A stretch of 64,000 nt of DNA from Acidobacteriota bacterium. Its GTDB lineage: Bacteria > Acidobacteriota > Thermoanaerobaculia > UBA5066 > Gp7-AA6. Shown here in pieces: positions 16,249 to 24,475 of this stretch. The position numbers and the translations under genes were made by a program. The notes under the pieces are model-generated. The model was not told where the DNA came from. It saw nothing but the letters and a program-made list of their open reading frames with translations, and made no database searches. The stretch lies in NCBI GenBank assembly GCA_020199905.1, contig JAIVJS010000002.1:60819-124818 (forward strand). The letters are read 5' to 3'. Within the stretch, counting starts at the first letter, position 1; the number at the start of each line of letters is the position of its first letter.

Positions 16249-18285
16249 TCACTTCACCCGCATCTCTCCGATCTCGATGTGGGTCGGATCGATCCCGTTG
16301 CCGTCGGCGATCTCGATCCGGATGGCGGCGGCGACGAAAGAGCCGCCCGGGAGCCGGACCTCCGTCGAGGGGAGCGCCGGCCGGTTGGGCGCCGTCGCCG
16401 TGGCGATTCGCTCCTCCCCCGAGGGCGAGGTCGCCTTGAGCGTCAGCCGGACCTGATCCATCGCCCCGAGCGACAGGCTGACGGATCCGACGGGGCGGGG
16501 CGACGGGAATCGGATCTCGAAGATGAAGGGGTTCGCCTCGAGGCCCCGCGTGATCGTCTCGGGGCGCCCGTCGAAAAGGGCCTCGAGCGAGCCCATGTCG
16601 GTTCTCGAGTGCCTGAAGGTCCAGGTTTCCGGGCCGACGGAGACCGCCGCCTCCTGCAGGACCGCCCTCGCCAGCTTCTCTGCGGCGAAGATCTCCCGCG
16701 CGTTCGGCACGTAGCGGACCCGGACGAACTGAAAGCCCGGCTTTCCGTCCGGGTACGGGATCGTTCGGACGGGCGGCGACACGAGAAATTTGCCGCTCCC
16801 CGTCGCGATCCCGTATTCCTCGGGCGTCATGATGAAGATCTCCTGGCCGGAGAGCGGCTGCTCCTGCTGGTCCCACGCGCGGATGTCGGCGATCTGCACG
16901 CGAGGCTGATCCGATGCGGGCAGGAAAAAGGGAACGAACTCGCGCGGGTTGTTCGACCAGGCCGATGAGAGGAGAAACGGCGCCCGATGCGATGGCAATT
17001 CCCGGCGGATCTCGTCGAAGATCTGGGGCGCGCCCCACTGCATCCCGTAGAGGCCGTAGTCGTGGGACCAGGTCGGTCCGTCGACCAGGGCGTCGCGCGT
17101 GAGCTTCCCGCTCTGAAAGGCGAGGGCGGCCGCGCAGGCGGCCGCCGCCGCGGCGTATGGAACCCGCAGCCGGGCGAGCCAGCGCAGCAGCTGGTCGATC
17201 GCCACGGCGGACAGAAGGGTCGCCGGAACGACCATCGCCATCAGACGGAGAATCTGAAGCTCGGCCACCGCGGCGGAGAACGGAACGCCGAGAGGAGAGA
17301 TCAGCACCGCCCGATGCAGCGCCGAGCGCGGGGCCTTCCAGAGGCACACCCCCATACCGAGAACCATCAAGGGCGCGAGAAACACGGGCAGGAAGGGGAG
17401 CGTGTCCATGCGGTGGCGCGGCAGCTCGGCGGCGTTCGGCCGGAACCAGTAACGAGGGTCGAGCCCCGCCGCGTAGTTCTTGCCGAAGTGCCGGAGTTTT
17501 TCGTACAGCGGGATCGGGTGTGTCCAGTAGGAGTCGAGGACGGCGAGCTGCTCCTGCACCACGCCGGGGTGGAGACGCCGGTAACGGACGTAGGGCGCGG
17601 CGAGCAGGACGGAAAAGAGCAGCGCGCCCGCGAGCAGGGCCTTGCGCTGCCGCAGGTGATACCGCAGGTCCGAGATCAGGAGCGCGGCGCCGGTAACCAG
17701 CATGACGCCCTGGCCGGCGGTGTACGCGTAGAACACGGCGGCGCCGAACGCGAGCGCCGCGAACAGCCACCGCGGATTGCGGCCGCGATAGACGAAGTAG
17801 GCCCAGAGGAAGCAGAAATAGAACGACGCCATCATCGCCGTCTCGAATCCCAGGCGGGCGTGGACGAAAAACAGTGGAATCCCCGCGACGAGCAGCGGAA
17901 CGGCCCACCAGAAACGATTCCGCATCTCCTTCAGGGCAAGCCCCCCGGCGGCCGCGCCGAGCACCGAAACGGCCGCGGAGGTCGCGCGGATGACCGTGAC
18001 GCTCTTGCCGAAGAGAGCGACGGGCAGCAGGTGCATATAGACCGAGAGACTGACCGCCCACCGGCGGTCGTTCAAGAAATACGGCGGGAGGAAGGTGCCC
18101 GTGTGATCGCGGAAGCGGTTGTGCAGCAGCTCCCAGGCCAGGTTCCCCTGCAGGGCCTCGTCGCAGAAGAAGAACACCGGATACCTCGAGATTCCGAGGA
18201 ACCGCGTCGCCGCGTAGAAGACGACGGCCGTGAAAAACAGGATCCACTCGAGCCTGGGCGCTTGCGGGGACCCGGCGCGCGGCAA
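16249..18285 (-). CDS. GT-C (GT39/PMT-like) membrane glycosyltransferase with C-terminal discoidin-like domain
   Basis: This 678-residue protein has ~10-12 membrane helices over residues 12-~400. The first periplasmic loop carries the GT-C acidic motif FFFCDEALQGNLAW. A soluble region (~400-678) ends in a beta-sandwich with Trp/Phe-rich edges and a GSVSLSLGAMDQV strand, like a coagulation-factor-5/8 (discoidin) carbohydrate-binding module. GT-C enzymes use lipid-phosphate sugars on the outer face of the membrane. It is the last gene of the minus-strand cluster, 31 bp after the Agl23-NHL gene. Substrate and acceptor are unknown. Confidence 0.85.
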   Translation of the reverse strand: MPRAGSPQAPRLEWILFFTAVVFYAATRFLGISRYPVFFFCDEALQGNLAWELLHNRFRDHTGTFLPPYFLNDRRWAVSLSVYMHLLPVALFGKSVTVIRATSAAVSVLGAAAGGLALKEMRNRFWWAVPLLVAGIPLFFVHARLGFETAMMASFYFCFLWAYFVYRGRNPRWLFAALAFGAAVFYAYTAGQGVMLVTGAALLISDLRYHLRQRKALLAGALLFSVLLAAPYVRYRRLHPGVVQEQLAVLDSYWTHPIPLYEKLRHFGKNYAAGLDPRYWFRPNAAELPRHRMDTLPFLPVFLAPLMVLGMGVCLWKAPRSALHRAVLISPLGVPFSAAVAELQILRLMAMVVPATLLSAVAIDQLLRWLARLRVPYAAAAAACAAALAFQSGKLTRDALVDGPTWSHDYGLYGMQWGAPQIFDEIRRELPSHRAPFLLSSAWSNNPREFVPFFLPASDQPRVQIADIRAWDQQEQPLSGQEIFIMTPEEYGIATGSGKFLVSPPVRTIPYPDGKPGFQFVRVRYVPNAREIFAAEKLARAVLQEAAVSVGPETWTFRHSRTDMGSLEALFDGRPETITRGLEANPFIFEIRFPSPRPVGSVSLSLGAMDQVRLTLKATSPSGEERIATATAPNRPALPSTEVRLPGGSFVAAAIRIEIADGNGIDPTHIEIGEMRVK

Positions 18286-18316
18286 CGGAGTCGGAGCGCT
18301 CAGGGCCCTCTCCGCG

Positions 18317-21112
18317 TCACGGGAGAACGGATGGCAGCGCCCAGGAAAAGATCCTGTTCGTCCCGCGGTCCGTGACCGTCACCCGGCCGTAGGCGTCCAC
18401 GGTGATTCCCGTCGGCTGCTTGAAATCGCGATCTGCCTTCCACGATCGCCGCATGACGCCCTTCGCGTCGTACGCGGCGACCCGCCCGCCCCACGCGTCC
18501 GTCACCAGGAGCATGTCGCCGGCGATCGCGAGGTAGGGCTCCGTGTAAAAGTCCTTCCAGCCCGATACGGGGAACTGCCGAAGGAACTTTCCCTCCGGGT
18601 CGAAGACCTGGACGCGGTGGTTGCCCGTATCGGCGACGTAGAGGTTCCCGGAGGCGTCGGCCGCGAGCCCCACCGGCTCGACGAATTCTCCCGGCCCGCT
18701 GCCGTCTCCTCCAAAATCGTTGAGCCGCTTGCCGTCCCGGTCGAAGCGGACGATCTTCTTGTTTCCGGTGTCGGCGACGTACACGAAGTTCCGCGACACG
18801 ACGACCGCCCGGGGGCCGAAAAACGCGTTCTCCGGCGGGCCGATCGCGCCCATGAACTTTCCGTCCGCTCCGGAAAACCGCGCGATCCGGGCGTTCCAGG
18901 TGTCGGCCACCCAGATGTCCCCTTCCGCGTCGACCGCGATCCCGCACGGCTCGTTGAATTCGCCCGGTCCCTTGCCCTTGGATCCGAACTGGCGGAGGAA
19001 CTTGCCGTCGTTGTCGAAGACCTGGATCCGGCTGTTCTTCGTGTCCGCCACGTAGAGCTGACCGCGGGAATCGGACGCGATCCCGCGCGGCTCCCCGAGC
19101 TCGCCCGCGCCGGTGCCGGCGGTGCCCCACGTTTTCAGCGGCGGGATGGTGCCCGCTTCTCCGTTGTAGTCGCGGGCGGTCGAGTCTTTCAGGACGATAT
19201 TGACGACCGGCAACGGCCCCGTCCCCTCGCCCAGATCCTTGCGCACGTAGAACGTCGTGTCCTGGGAGCCGATCGGGCTCCAGATCTCGTGAAAGAGCCA
19301 GTAGCGAAGCAGATCGACCGCGGTCGGCCGGGCGGGCGTCTTGTCCGCGGCGGCGACGCGTCCCGGAAACCACCAGGCGCGAATCGGCACGCGCGTCGCC
19401 GTGTAGTGCTCGGCGAGCTGCTTCTGGAGGCCGCCCTCCGCGTCCCAGTCGGCGACGATGATGGGCGTCGACGTGTCTTCGACGCGCGTGAGCCATCGCG
19501 TCTGCACGTCGCGCAGATACCAGGTGAGCGGCCAGGACGCCTCGCCCGTCACCGTGATCAGGGGCTGGCCGGCCGGCACGCGCGCCCTGGCCTTCTCGAC
19601 CGAGTCGAGCGCCCGGACGAGATCGCGCGAAGTCTGAACGTACGCGAGCATCTCCGCGTGGCCGGGGTCCTTCGCGATGTCGTGCGCCCCGTATCGGAAG
19701 CAGGCGAGGTACATCCCCGTCGCGTTCACCGCGAGCAGGAGGAAGACGCCCGCCAGAAGGAGGCGCGGACCGCTGCGCGCGCGCTCTCGCCAGAGGTCGG
19801 CGAGCCCGATCGCGGCGAGGATCGTCACCGGCAGGAGCGGGTGGACGGTCAGCCAGGGAACCTTTTCCCGCGCCCACCCGTAGATCGCGAGCGAGGCGAG
19901 CGCCCAGTACACGACGAAGCGCAGGAAGGGCGCGGCCCGCTCCGCGTTCGGAAGGCGGCGATTGAGCAGCACGAGAGCGGCGATGGCGCCGGCGGTGGCG
20001 ATTCCGAGCCCGATCCATCTCGCCGCGGGCGCGTCGATCGCGCCCGACATCAGCGCGGCGACTCCCAGCGCCCCGATGGCGCACGCGATTGACCGCAGGA
20101 ACGGGTCGCGGCGGACCTCCGGGCGCCGGAGAACGAGCAGCGCCGCGGCGAGAATCCCCGTCTCGTACATCAGGAGCTGCGGAAAGTAGTAGTACCAGGG
20201 CCCGGGGATTCTCGCGATCGCGTGCTGCCCCATCCAGTAACGAACCGCCTTCGGTATCGCGAGCCAGTCCCCGGGATATCGCCCGAAGGCTGTGTAGAGC
20301 AGCGACCAGATGCAGAGGAAGACGGTGGCTGCGATCAGGATGGGGACCACGCGAGGCGCCGTCCAGGCGACCGTCGCGCGGAGCGCGGCCGACGGGCCGG
20401 AGGGCGGCTTCGTTCCCGGCACTCCGGCCGGCGCTTCCGCGGGCCGCGCGAGCGCGCGCTCCAGAAACACCCAGATTCCGAATAGCACGAAGAGCACGCC
20501 CGTCATGTAGGCGTTTTCCTTCGTCGCGCCCGCGAGGGCGAACGACACGGCCGAGAGCGTCAGCCAGCGGGAGCGATCGGTTTCCAGAAACCTTCGGAAT
20601 GCGACGATCGTCCCGACGGTGAAGACGAGCGAATACAGGTCCTCCCGGATGAACCGCGAGAAGTAGGCGAAGTGCGGCGAGATGAGAACCAGGAGCGCAA
20701 ACGCCACGGCCGCTTCGAAGCCGAACCAGGAGGCCAGCGGAATGGCGAAGAGCGCCAGTCCGACCCCGAAGAGGGCCGGCAGGAACCGCGCGGTCGCGTT
20801 GGTGACTCCCGCGATCTTGTAGACGAGCGCGTTGGCGTAATACAGGAACGGGCCGTGGTAGGCCGGGTCGTACCGCCAGGTCCCGTCTTTGGACAGGGTG
20901 TAGGACTGAAAGGCGTGGATCGACTCGTCGTGATGGAGTGGGCGGTCCGCGAGCGCCGCGAACCGCGTGACGAGCAGGAGGGCCGCGAACACGAGGAGGG
21001 CCGCCCGGCGCCCCTGCGGCGACGGCGTCCGCCGCGCGATCGGGCCCTCCGCTCCTCCCGGCGGGCGGGCGGAGTCTTCGCCGCCGGTCGCCGGGGAGGG
21101 GCTGTGGTCCAC
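18317..21112 (-). CDS. TIGR03663/Agl23-type GT-C membrane protein fused to an NHL beta-propeller
   Basis: This is a 931-residue fusion. Residues ~35-500 are the multi-helix domain named for flippase-associated Agl23 proteins (HHDESIHAFQSYTLSKDGTW, then YDPAYHGPFLYY; DES is the GT-C catalytic-type acidic pair). A soluble stretch follows. Residues ~662-931 are six NHL blades, each with the VADTxNxRIQVF pattern (VADTKNSRIQVFD, VADTWNARIARFS, VADTGNKKIVRFD, VADTGNHRVQVFD). The family is known from Chloroflexi and archaea next to N-glycosylation genes. NHL propellers bind proteins or nucleic acids; on the outer face a protein or glycan docking role is inference. Confidence 0.9.
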   Translation of the reverse strand: MDHSPSPATGGEDSARPPGGAEGPIARRTPSPQGRRAALLVFAALLLVTRFAALADRPLHHDESIHAFQSYTLSKDGTWRYDPAYHGPFLYYANALVYKIAGVTNATARFLPALFGVGLALFAIPLASWFGFEAAVAFALLVLISPHFAYFSRFIREDLYSLVFTVGTIVAFRRFLETDRSRWLTLSAVSFALAGATKENAYMTGVLFVLFGIWVFLERALARPAEAPAGVPGTKPPSGPSAALRATVAWTAPRVVPILIAATVFLCIWSLLYTAFGRYPGDWLAIPKAVRYWMGQHAIARIPGPWYYYFPQLLMYETGILAAALLVLRRPEVRRDPFLRSIACAIGALGVAALMSGAIDAPAARWIGLGIATAGAIAALVLLNRRLPNAERAAPFLRFVVYWALASLAIYGWAREKVPWLTVHPLLPVTILAAIGLADLWRERARSGPRLLLAGVFLLLAVNATGMYLACFRYGAHDIAKDPGHAEMLAYVQTSRDLVRALDSVEKARARVPAGQPLITVTGEASWPLTWYLRDVQTRWLTRVEDTSTPIIVADWDAEGGLQKQLAEHYTATRVPIRAWWFPGRVAAADKTPARPTAVDLLRYWLFHEIWSPIGSQDTTFYVRKDLGEGTGPLPVVNIVLKDSTARDYNGEAGTIPPLKTWGTAGTGAGELGEPRGIASDSRGQLYVADTKNSRIQVFDNDGKFLRQFGSKGKGPGEFNEPCGIAVDAEGDIWVADTWNARIARFSGADGKFMGAIGPPENAFFGPRAVVVSRNFVYVADTGNKKIVRFDRDGKRLNDFGGDGSGPGEFVEPVGLAADASGNLYVADTGNHRVQVFDPEGKFLRQFPVSGWKDFYTEPYLAIAGDMLLVTDAWGGRVAAYDAKGVMRRSWKADRDFKQPTGITVDAYGRVTVTDRGTNRIFSWALPSVLP

Positions 21113-21118
21113 CGTGTC

Positions 21119-22144
21119 TTACTTCTCGAGCCGGATGCGGGAGAGCGCGTTCGCGTCCGTGTTCACCACGTAGAGCACGCGGTTCTTCCGGTCGACGGTC
21201 ACGCCGCGGGGCCGGAGCAGCTTCTTGCCATCGCCGCCCGCCTCCCAGCGGTGCAGCTCCCGGCCGCCGCGGTCGAGATGCACGACGACGTTCGCGACGG
21301 AATCGGACACGAAGAGAGTTTCGTCCCTGTCCACGTCGATATAAGGCTCGGCGTTCTGACCCCATCCGTTGAATTTCCAGCGGCCCTTGAAGTCTCCGTT
21401 CGGGTTCAAGACCTGGACCCGCCCGTTGCCGGCGTCGGCGACGTAGACGTCTCCCGAGGGACCGATCGCGATCCCGATCGGGGCGGAGAACTCCTCCGGT
21501 CCGGCGCCCTGTTTCCCGACGGATCGAGGGCTTCCGAGATCCGCTCCGCACACGACGATTCGTCCGTTGCCCGTGTCGGTGATCCAGACCTGGCCGTCGG
21601 CGCCCACCGCGACGTCGTGCGGGTTGTAGAGGCCCGCCGAGCTCTTGCCCTTCCACTGCCCGGCCTGGGAGAAGACCTCCACCCCGGTGTTGTAGGTGTC
21701 GGCGACGTAGACGTTGTCCCCGTGGATCGCGATACCGGACGGGTCCTTCATGGCGTATTCGCCGGTGCCACGGCCTCCCCACCCGCCGAGTGAGCCGCCG
21801 TTGCCGTCGAAGATCCGAAGCGCCGACCCGCCCTGGTCGACGACCCAGAGCCGCCCTTTCTCGTCCAGGCTGGCATCGCTCGGCGATTTCAGCCCCGCCC
21901 ACGGCGTCTGGTTCCCCGCGGCCGCAGCCTGGATCGAGGGACCCGCGGCGACCGGGAGCGTCTCCGTCGGCTTCGCGGCCGGCGCCGGGGCGCCGCCGCC
22001 GGTGCCCGGGGCGCCGGCCGTCTCTTTCCTGCCGCAGGAGACGCCCAAGAGGCCCGCCGCCGCGAAGAGAAGCGCGACCCCGACGCCCCCGACCGGCAGG
22101 CGATGCGGTCTCCCGCGCGGATCCGCACATGTGCGCGATGTCAT
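21119..22144 (-). CDS. NHL-repeat lipoprotein (1)
   Basis: This is a 341-residue predicted lipoprotein. The ATG at 22144 is preceded by AGAAGGAG, which favours it over a codon 15 bp upstream. A hydrophobic stretch ends in the lipobox LLGVSC, followed by a Gly/Ala/Pro-rich linker. Residues ~85-341 are six NHL blades (LWVVDQGGSALRIFD, VYVADTYNTGVEVFS, VWITDTGNGRIVVCG, VYVADAGNGRVQVLN). The propeller is clearly paralogous to the one at 23489 and to the fused propeller at 24472: all share an opening blade, GGWGGRG-type loop and blade order. It would sit on the periplasmic or outer membrane face. It is 6 bp upstream of the Agl23-NHL gene. Confidence 0.88.
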   Translation of the reverse strand: MTSRTCADPRGRPHRLPVGGVGVALLFAAAGLLGVSCGRKETAGAPGTGGGAPAPAAKPTETLPVAAGPSIQAAAAGNQTPWAGLKSPSDASLDEKGRLWVVDQGGSALRIFDGNGGSLGGWGGRGTGEYAMKDPSGIAIHGDNVYVADTYNTGVEVFSQAGQWKGKSSAGLYNPHDVAVGADGQVWITDTGNGRIVVCGADLGSPRSVGKQGAGPEEFSAPIGIAIGPSGDVYVADAGNGRVQVLNPNGDFKGRWKFNGWGQNAEPYIDVDRDETLFVSDSVANVVVHLDRGGRELHRWEAGGDGKKLLRPRGVTVDRKNRVLYVVNTDANALSRIRLEK

Positions 22145-22223
22145 GAGTCTCCTTCTCACAAACTGTTGATTGTCCTCATAACGTAAGAGATACGGCCTCC
22201 GTTGTCCAGCAGAGCGGCCCTTT

Positions 22224-23480
22224 TTATTCGCAGAACCGGGGAAGCTCGGGCGATTGCCAGAGAACCATCCGCGCCGTCCCCTTGAGGTTGCCCGCGGTGC
22301 AGGGCGTCTTGCCGGCGGACCGGAGGGCGGCTTCGAGCCGCGCGCCGATCTCCGACGCGAGCTCGGGCCGGATGACGACCAGCGCTTCCCTCGCCGACGC
22401 GCGAGCCAGTCCTTGGGCGGAGAGCCGCCCCGACTCGACCTTCACCTCGGCGAGGGGCGGCAGGCGATACACCTCCTGAAGCGCCGTGAAGCCGTAGGCG
22501 ACCGTCCACTGGTCGGTCAGGAAGAGGAGGTGGCGCTCGGGATCGGGCGACCGATCTCTTGCGTTCTGCGCCGTGCGGTTGAAGAGCGCCTCGATCCCCT
22601 GGTACTGGCCGGCCATGCTCGGCGGCGACAGGACGTACGCCTGCGCGAGGTTCGCGGCGAGAACCGCCGCGAGCACAGACAGTACAGCGCGGCCGGGTAG
22701 ACATAGCAGCACGCGCCCGCCGCGAGGCCCACACGGGTGAAAGCGAGCGTGCGCCTGGTGCGAACCGCCCAGGCCGCCGCGGAGACGAGCAGAGCCACCG
22801 TCAGGTGCGGGAGGTTCGGGTAGCCGATCTTGACGAAGGACATGAGGTAATGCGAGACCGCGAGGAGGAAGCAGGCGAACGTCGCGACGCGCCGCCCGGC
22901 GAACGTCCGGAAGAAGGAGAAATAGAACGGGATCGCGAGCGCCGAAAGAAAGAGGCTGCTGATCTTCCATCCGAAGTTGTCGGTTCCCGCGAAGAACATT
23001 CCCGCCGCCTGGACGAGCGAGGTGAGGTCCGTGAACTGGCCGTAGACGCCCTCCATCCCGAAGAGCCGCGTCCCGATTTCCGGGAGGGTCTGGTTCCGCA
23101 CGATCTCGGCGGCCATTTCCCGAAACTCGTATTCGTCTCCCACGAGCGTGTACCACCAGGAATCGAGAAACAGCCCCCGCACGAGGAGCGCGAGCGGGAC
23201 GAGCCACGCCCACGCCGGCAGCCGGCGTCGAAGGCGGAGCGCGAGCGGGCGTCTGTCCCGAGGACCGCCGCGAACCACGCGGGCCAGTCGAGCCCCGAGA
23301 AAAACGGAAGCGACCGCCACACCTCTTCGAAGCCGCGAGGCCCCGGACGCCGCAACCAGAGCAGGAGCACGACGAGGAGAGAGGGGATCCCGGCGAGGAC
23401 GGCCGCGGCGCCGAGGACGGCCGTCTCCCCGGCGCGCCGTCCGCTCCGGCCGCCGTCCCGGGGAGAGGCCTTCGAAAGGC
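22224..23480 (-). CDS. GT39-like membrane glycosyltransferase, broken by two frameshifts
   Basis: Three successive frames give one coherent membrane protein. The N-terminal piece (to ~23255) has VLGAAAVLAGIPSLLVVLLL and FFSGLDWPAWFAAVLGT. The middle piece (~23255 to ~22680) has WWYTLVGDEYEFREMAAEIV with the GT-C acidic motif GDEYEF, and FGMEGVYGQFTDL. The C-terminal piece (to 22224) has LAQAYVLSPPSMAGQYQG and LTDQWTVAYGFTALQEVY. The start is not evident: after the stop of the NHL gene at 23489 no ATG, GTG or TTG opens the first frame, so a further error or an unusual start is possible. The upper coordinate is approximate. It lies between two NHL lipoprotein genes. Either it is a pseudogene or the sequence has indels. 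Confidence 0.75.
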   Translation of the reverse strand, partial: AFRRPLPGTAAGADGAPGRRPSSAPRPSSPGSPLSSSCSCSGCGVRGLAASKRCGGRFRFSRGSTGPRGSRRSSGQTPARAPPSTPAAGVGVARPARAPRAGAVSRFLVVHARGRRIRVSGNGRRDRAEPDPPGNRDAALRDGGRLRPVHGPHLARPGGGNVLRGNRQLRMEDQQPLSFGARDPVLFLLLPDVRRAARRDVRLLPPRGLALPHVLRQDRLPEPPAPDGGSARLRGGLGGSHQAHARFHPCGPRGGRVLLCLPGRAVLSVLAAVLAANLAQAYVLSPPSMAGQYQGIEALFNRTAQNARDRSPDPERHLLFLTDQWTVAYGFTALQEVYRLPPLAEVKVESGRLSAQGLARASAREALVVIRPELASEIGARLEAALRSAGKTPCTAGNLKGTARMVLWQSPELPRFCE

Positions 23481-23488
23481 GCGTGGCG

Positions 23489-24475
23489 TTACTTCCCGTC
23501 GAGAGGGACGCGGGAAATTGCGCCGGAGTCCGTGTTCGCGACGAACAGAATGCGGTTCTTCCGGTCGACCGCGACGCCCGTGGGCCTCGCGAACTTCTTC
23601 CCTTCTCCGTCCGCCGTCCAGCGCCTCCGCTCGACACCCTTCCGGTCGAGCATGACGACCGCTCCCGCAACGGGGTCGCTGACGAAGAGGGAGCCGTCCG
23701 CGTCGGTGTCGACGTACGCCTCCGCGTTGGCTCCCCACCCCGCGAACTTCCAGCTCGTCTTGAATTTCCCGGACGCGTCGAGCACCTGGATCCGCCGATT
23801 GCCTGTGTCCGTCACGTAAACGTCTCCGGACGGCCCGACCGCCACGGCCACGGGGGAGGCGAACTGCTCGGGACCGGCGCCGGATTTTCCGATCGCCTTC
23901 GGGCCGGTCAGGTCGGCGTTGCAGACGATGATCCGGTTGTTTCCCGTGTCAGCGACGTACACAATTCCGTTCGCGGCGGCCGCGATTCCGTGCGCGCCGT
24001 AGAGGTCCGCGGCGAGCTTTGCCTGGAACTGCCCGGCGTCCGTGAACCGCTCGACCCCCGAGCGCCAGGTGTCGGCGACGTAGACGCTGTTTCCGCGAAC
24101 GGCGATTCCGCAGGGGTCCTTCATCGCCCACGTGCCCTCGCCGTGGCCGCCCCATCCGCCGAAGAGCCCGCCGGCGGCGTCGAACAGGCGGACGGCCGCA
24201 TTGCCGAAGTCCGCGACCCAGACGCGGCCCCTCCCGTCGACGGCGATCCCGCGGGGAAATCTCAGGCCGGCGAAGGGCGGCGCCGACGACCCGGGTTTCT
24301 CGGAGAGGTGGGGAGAGAGATCGGCGGGAACGGTGGGAGAGGGCGAGGCGGAGGCGCGCGCTCCGCCGGTCGTCTCCGTCTTCCGGCAGCCGCTCGAGGC
24401 GGCCGCGGCGGCCAGGAGCAGTCCGAGGGCCGCCGAGGCGGGAAGCATCCGCCGCGCGGTTGCGCGAATGATCAT
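23489..24475 (-). CDS. NHL-repeat lipoprotein (2)
   Basis: This is a 328-residue predicted lipoprotein. The ATG at 24475 overlaps the upstream stop as ATGA and has AGGAGGAG before it, so it is preferred over a codon 27 bp upstream. Hydrophobic residues 12-28 end at the lipobox-like ASSGC, followed by a Ser/Pro-rich linker. Six NHL blades follow (VWVADFGNAAVRLFD, VYVADTWRSGVERFT, VYVADTGNNRIIVCN, VYVTDTGNRRIQVLD, LFVSDPVAGAVVMLD). The blade sequence follows that of the fused propeller encoded immediately upstream, so it looks like a freed duplicate. Translation is probably coupled to the triple fusion. Confidence 0.9.
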   Translation of the reverse strand: MIIRATARRMLPASAALGLLLAAAAASSGCRKTETTGGARASASPSPTVPADLSPHLSEKPGSSAPPFAGLRFPRGIAVDGRGRVWVADFGNAAVRLFDAAGGLFGGWGGHGEGTWAMKDPCGIAVRGNSVYVADTWRSGVERFTDAGQFQAKLAADLYGAHGIAAAANGIVYVADTGNNRIIVCNADLTGPKAIGKSGAGPEQFASPVAVAVGPSGDVYVTDTGNRRIQVLDASGKFKTSWKFAGWGANAEAYVDTDADGSLFVSDPVAGAVVMLDRKGVERRRWTADGEGKKFARPTGVAVDRKNRILFVANTDSGAISRVPLDGK

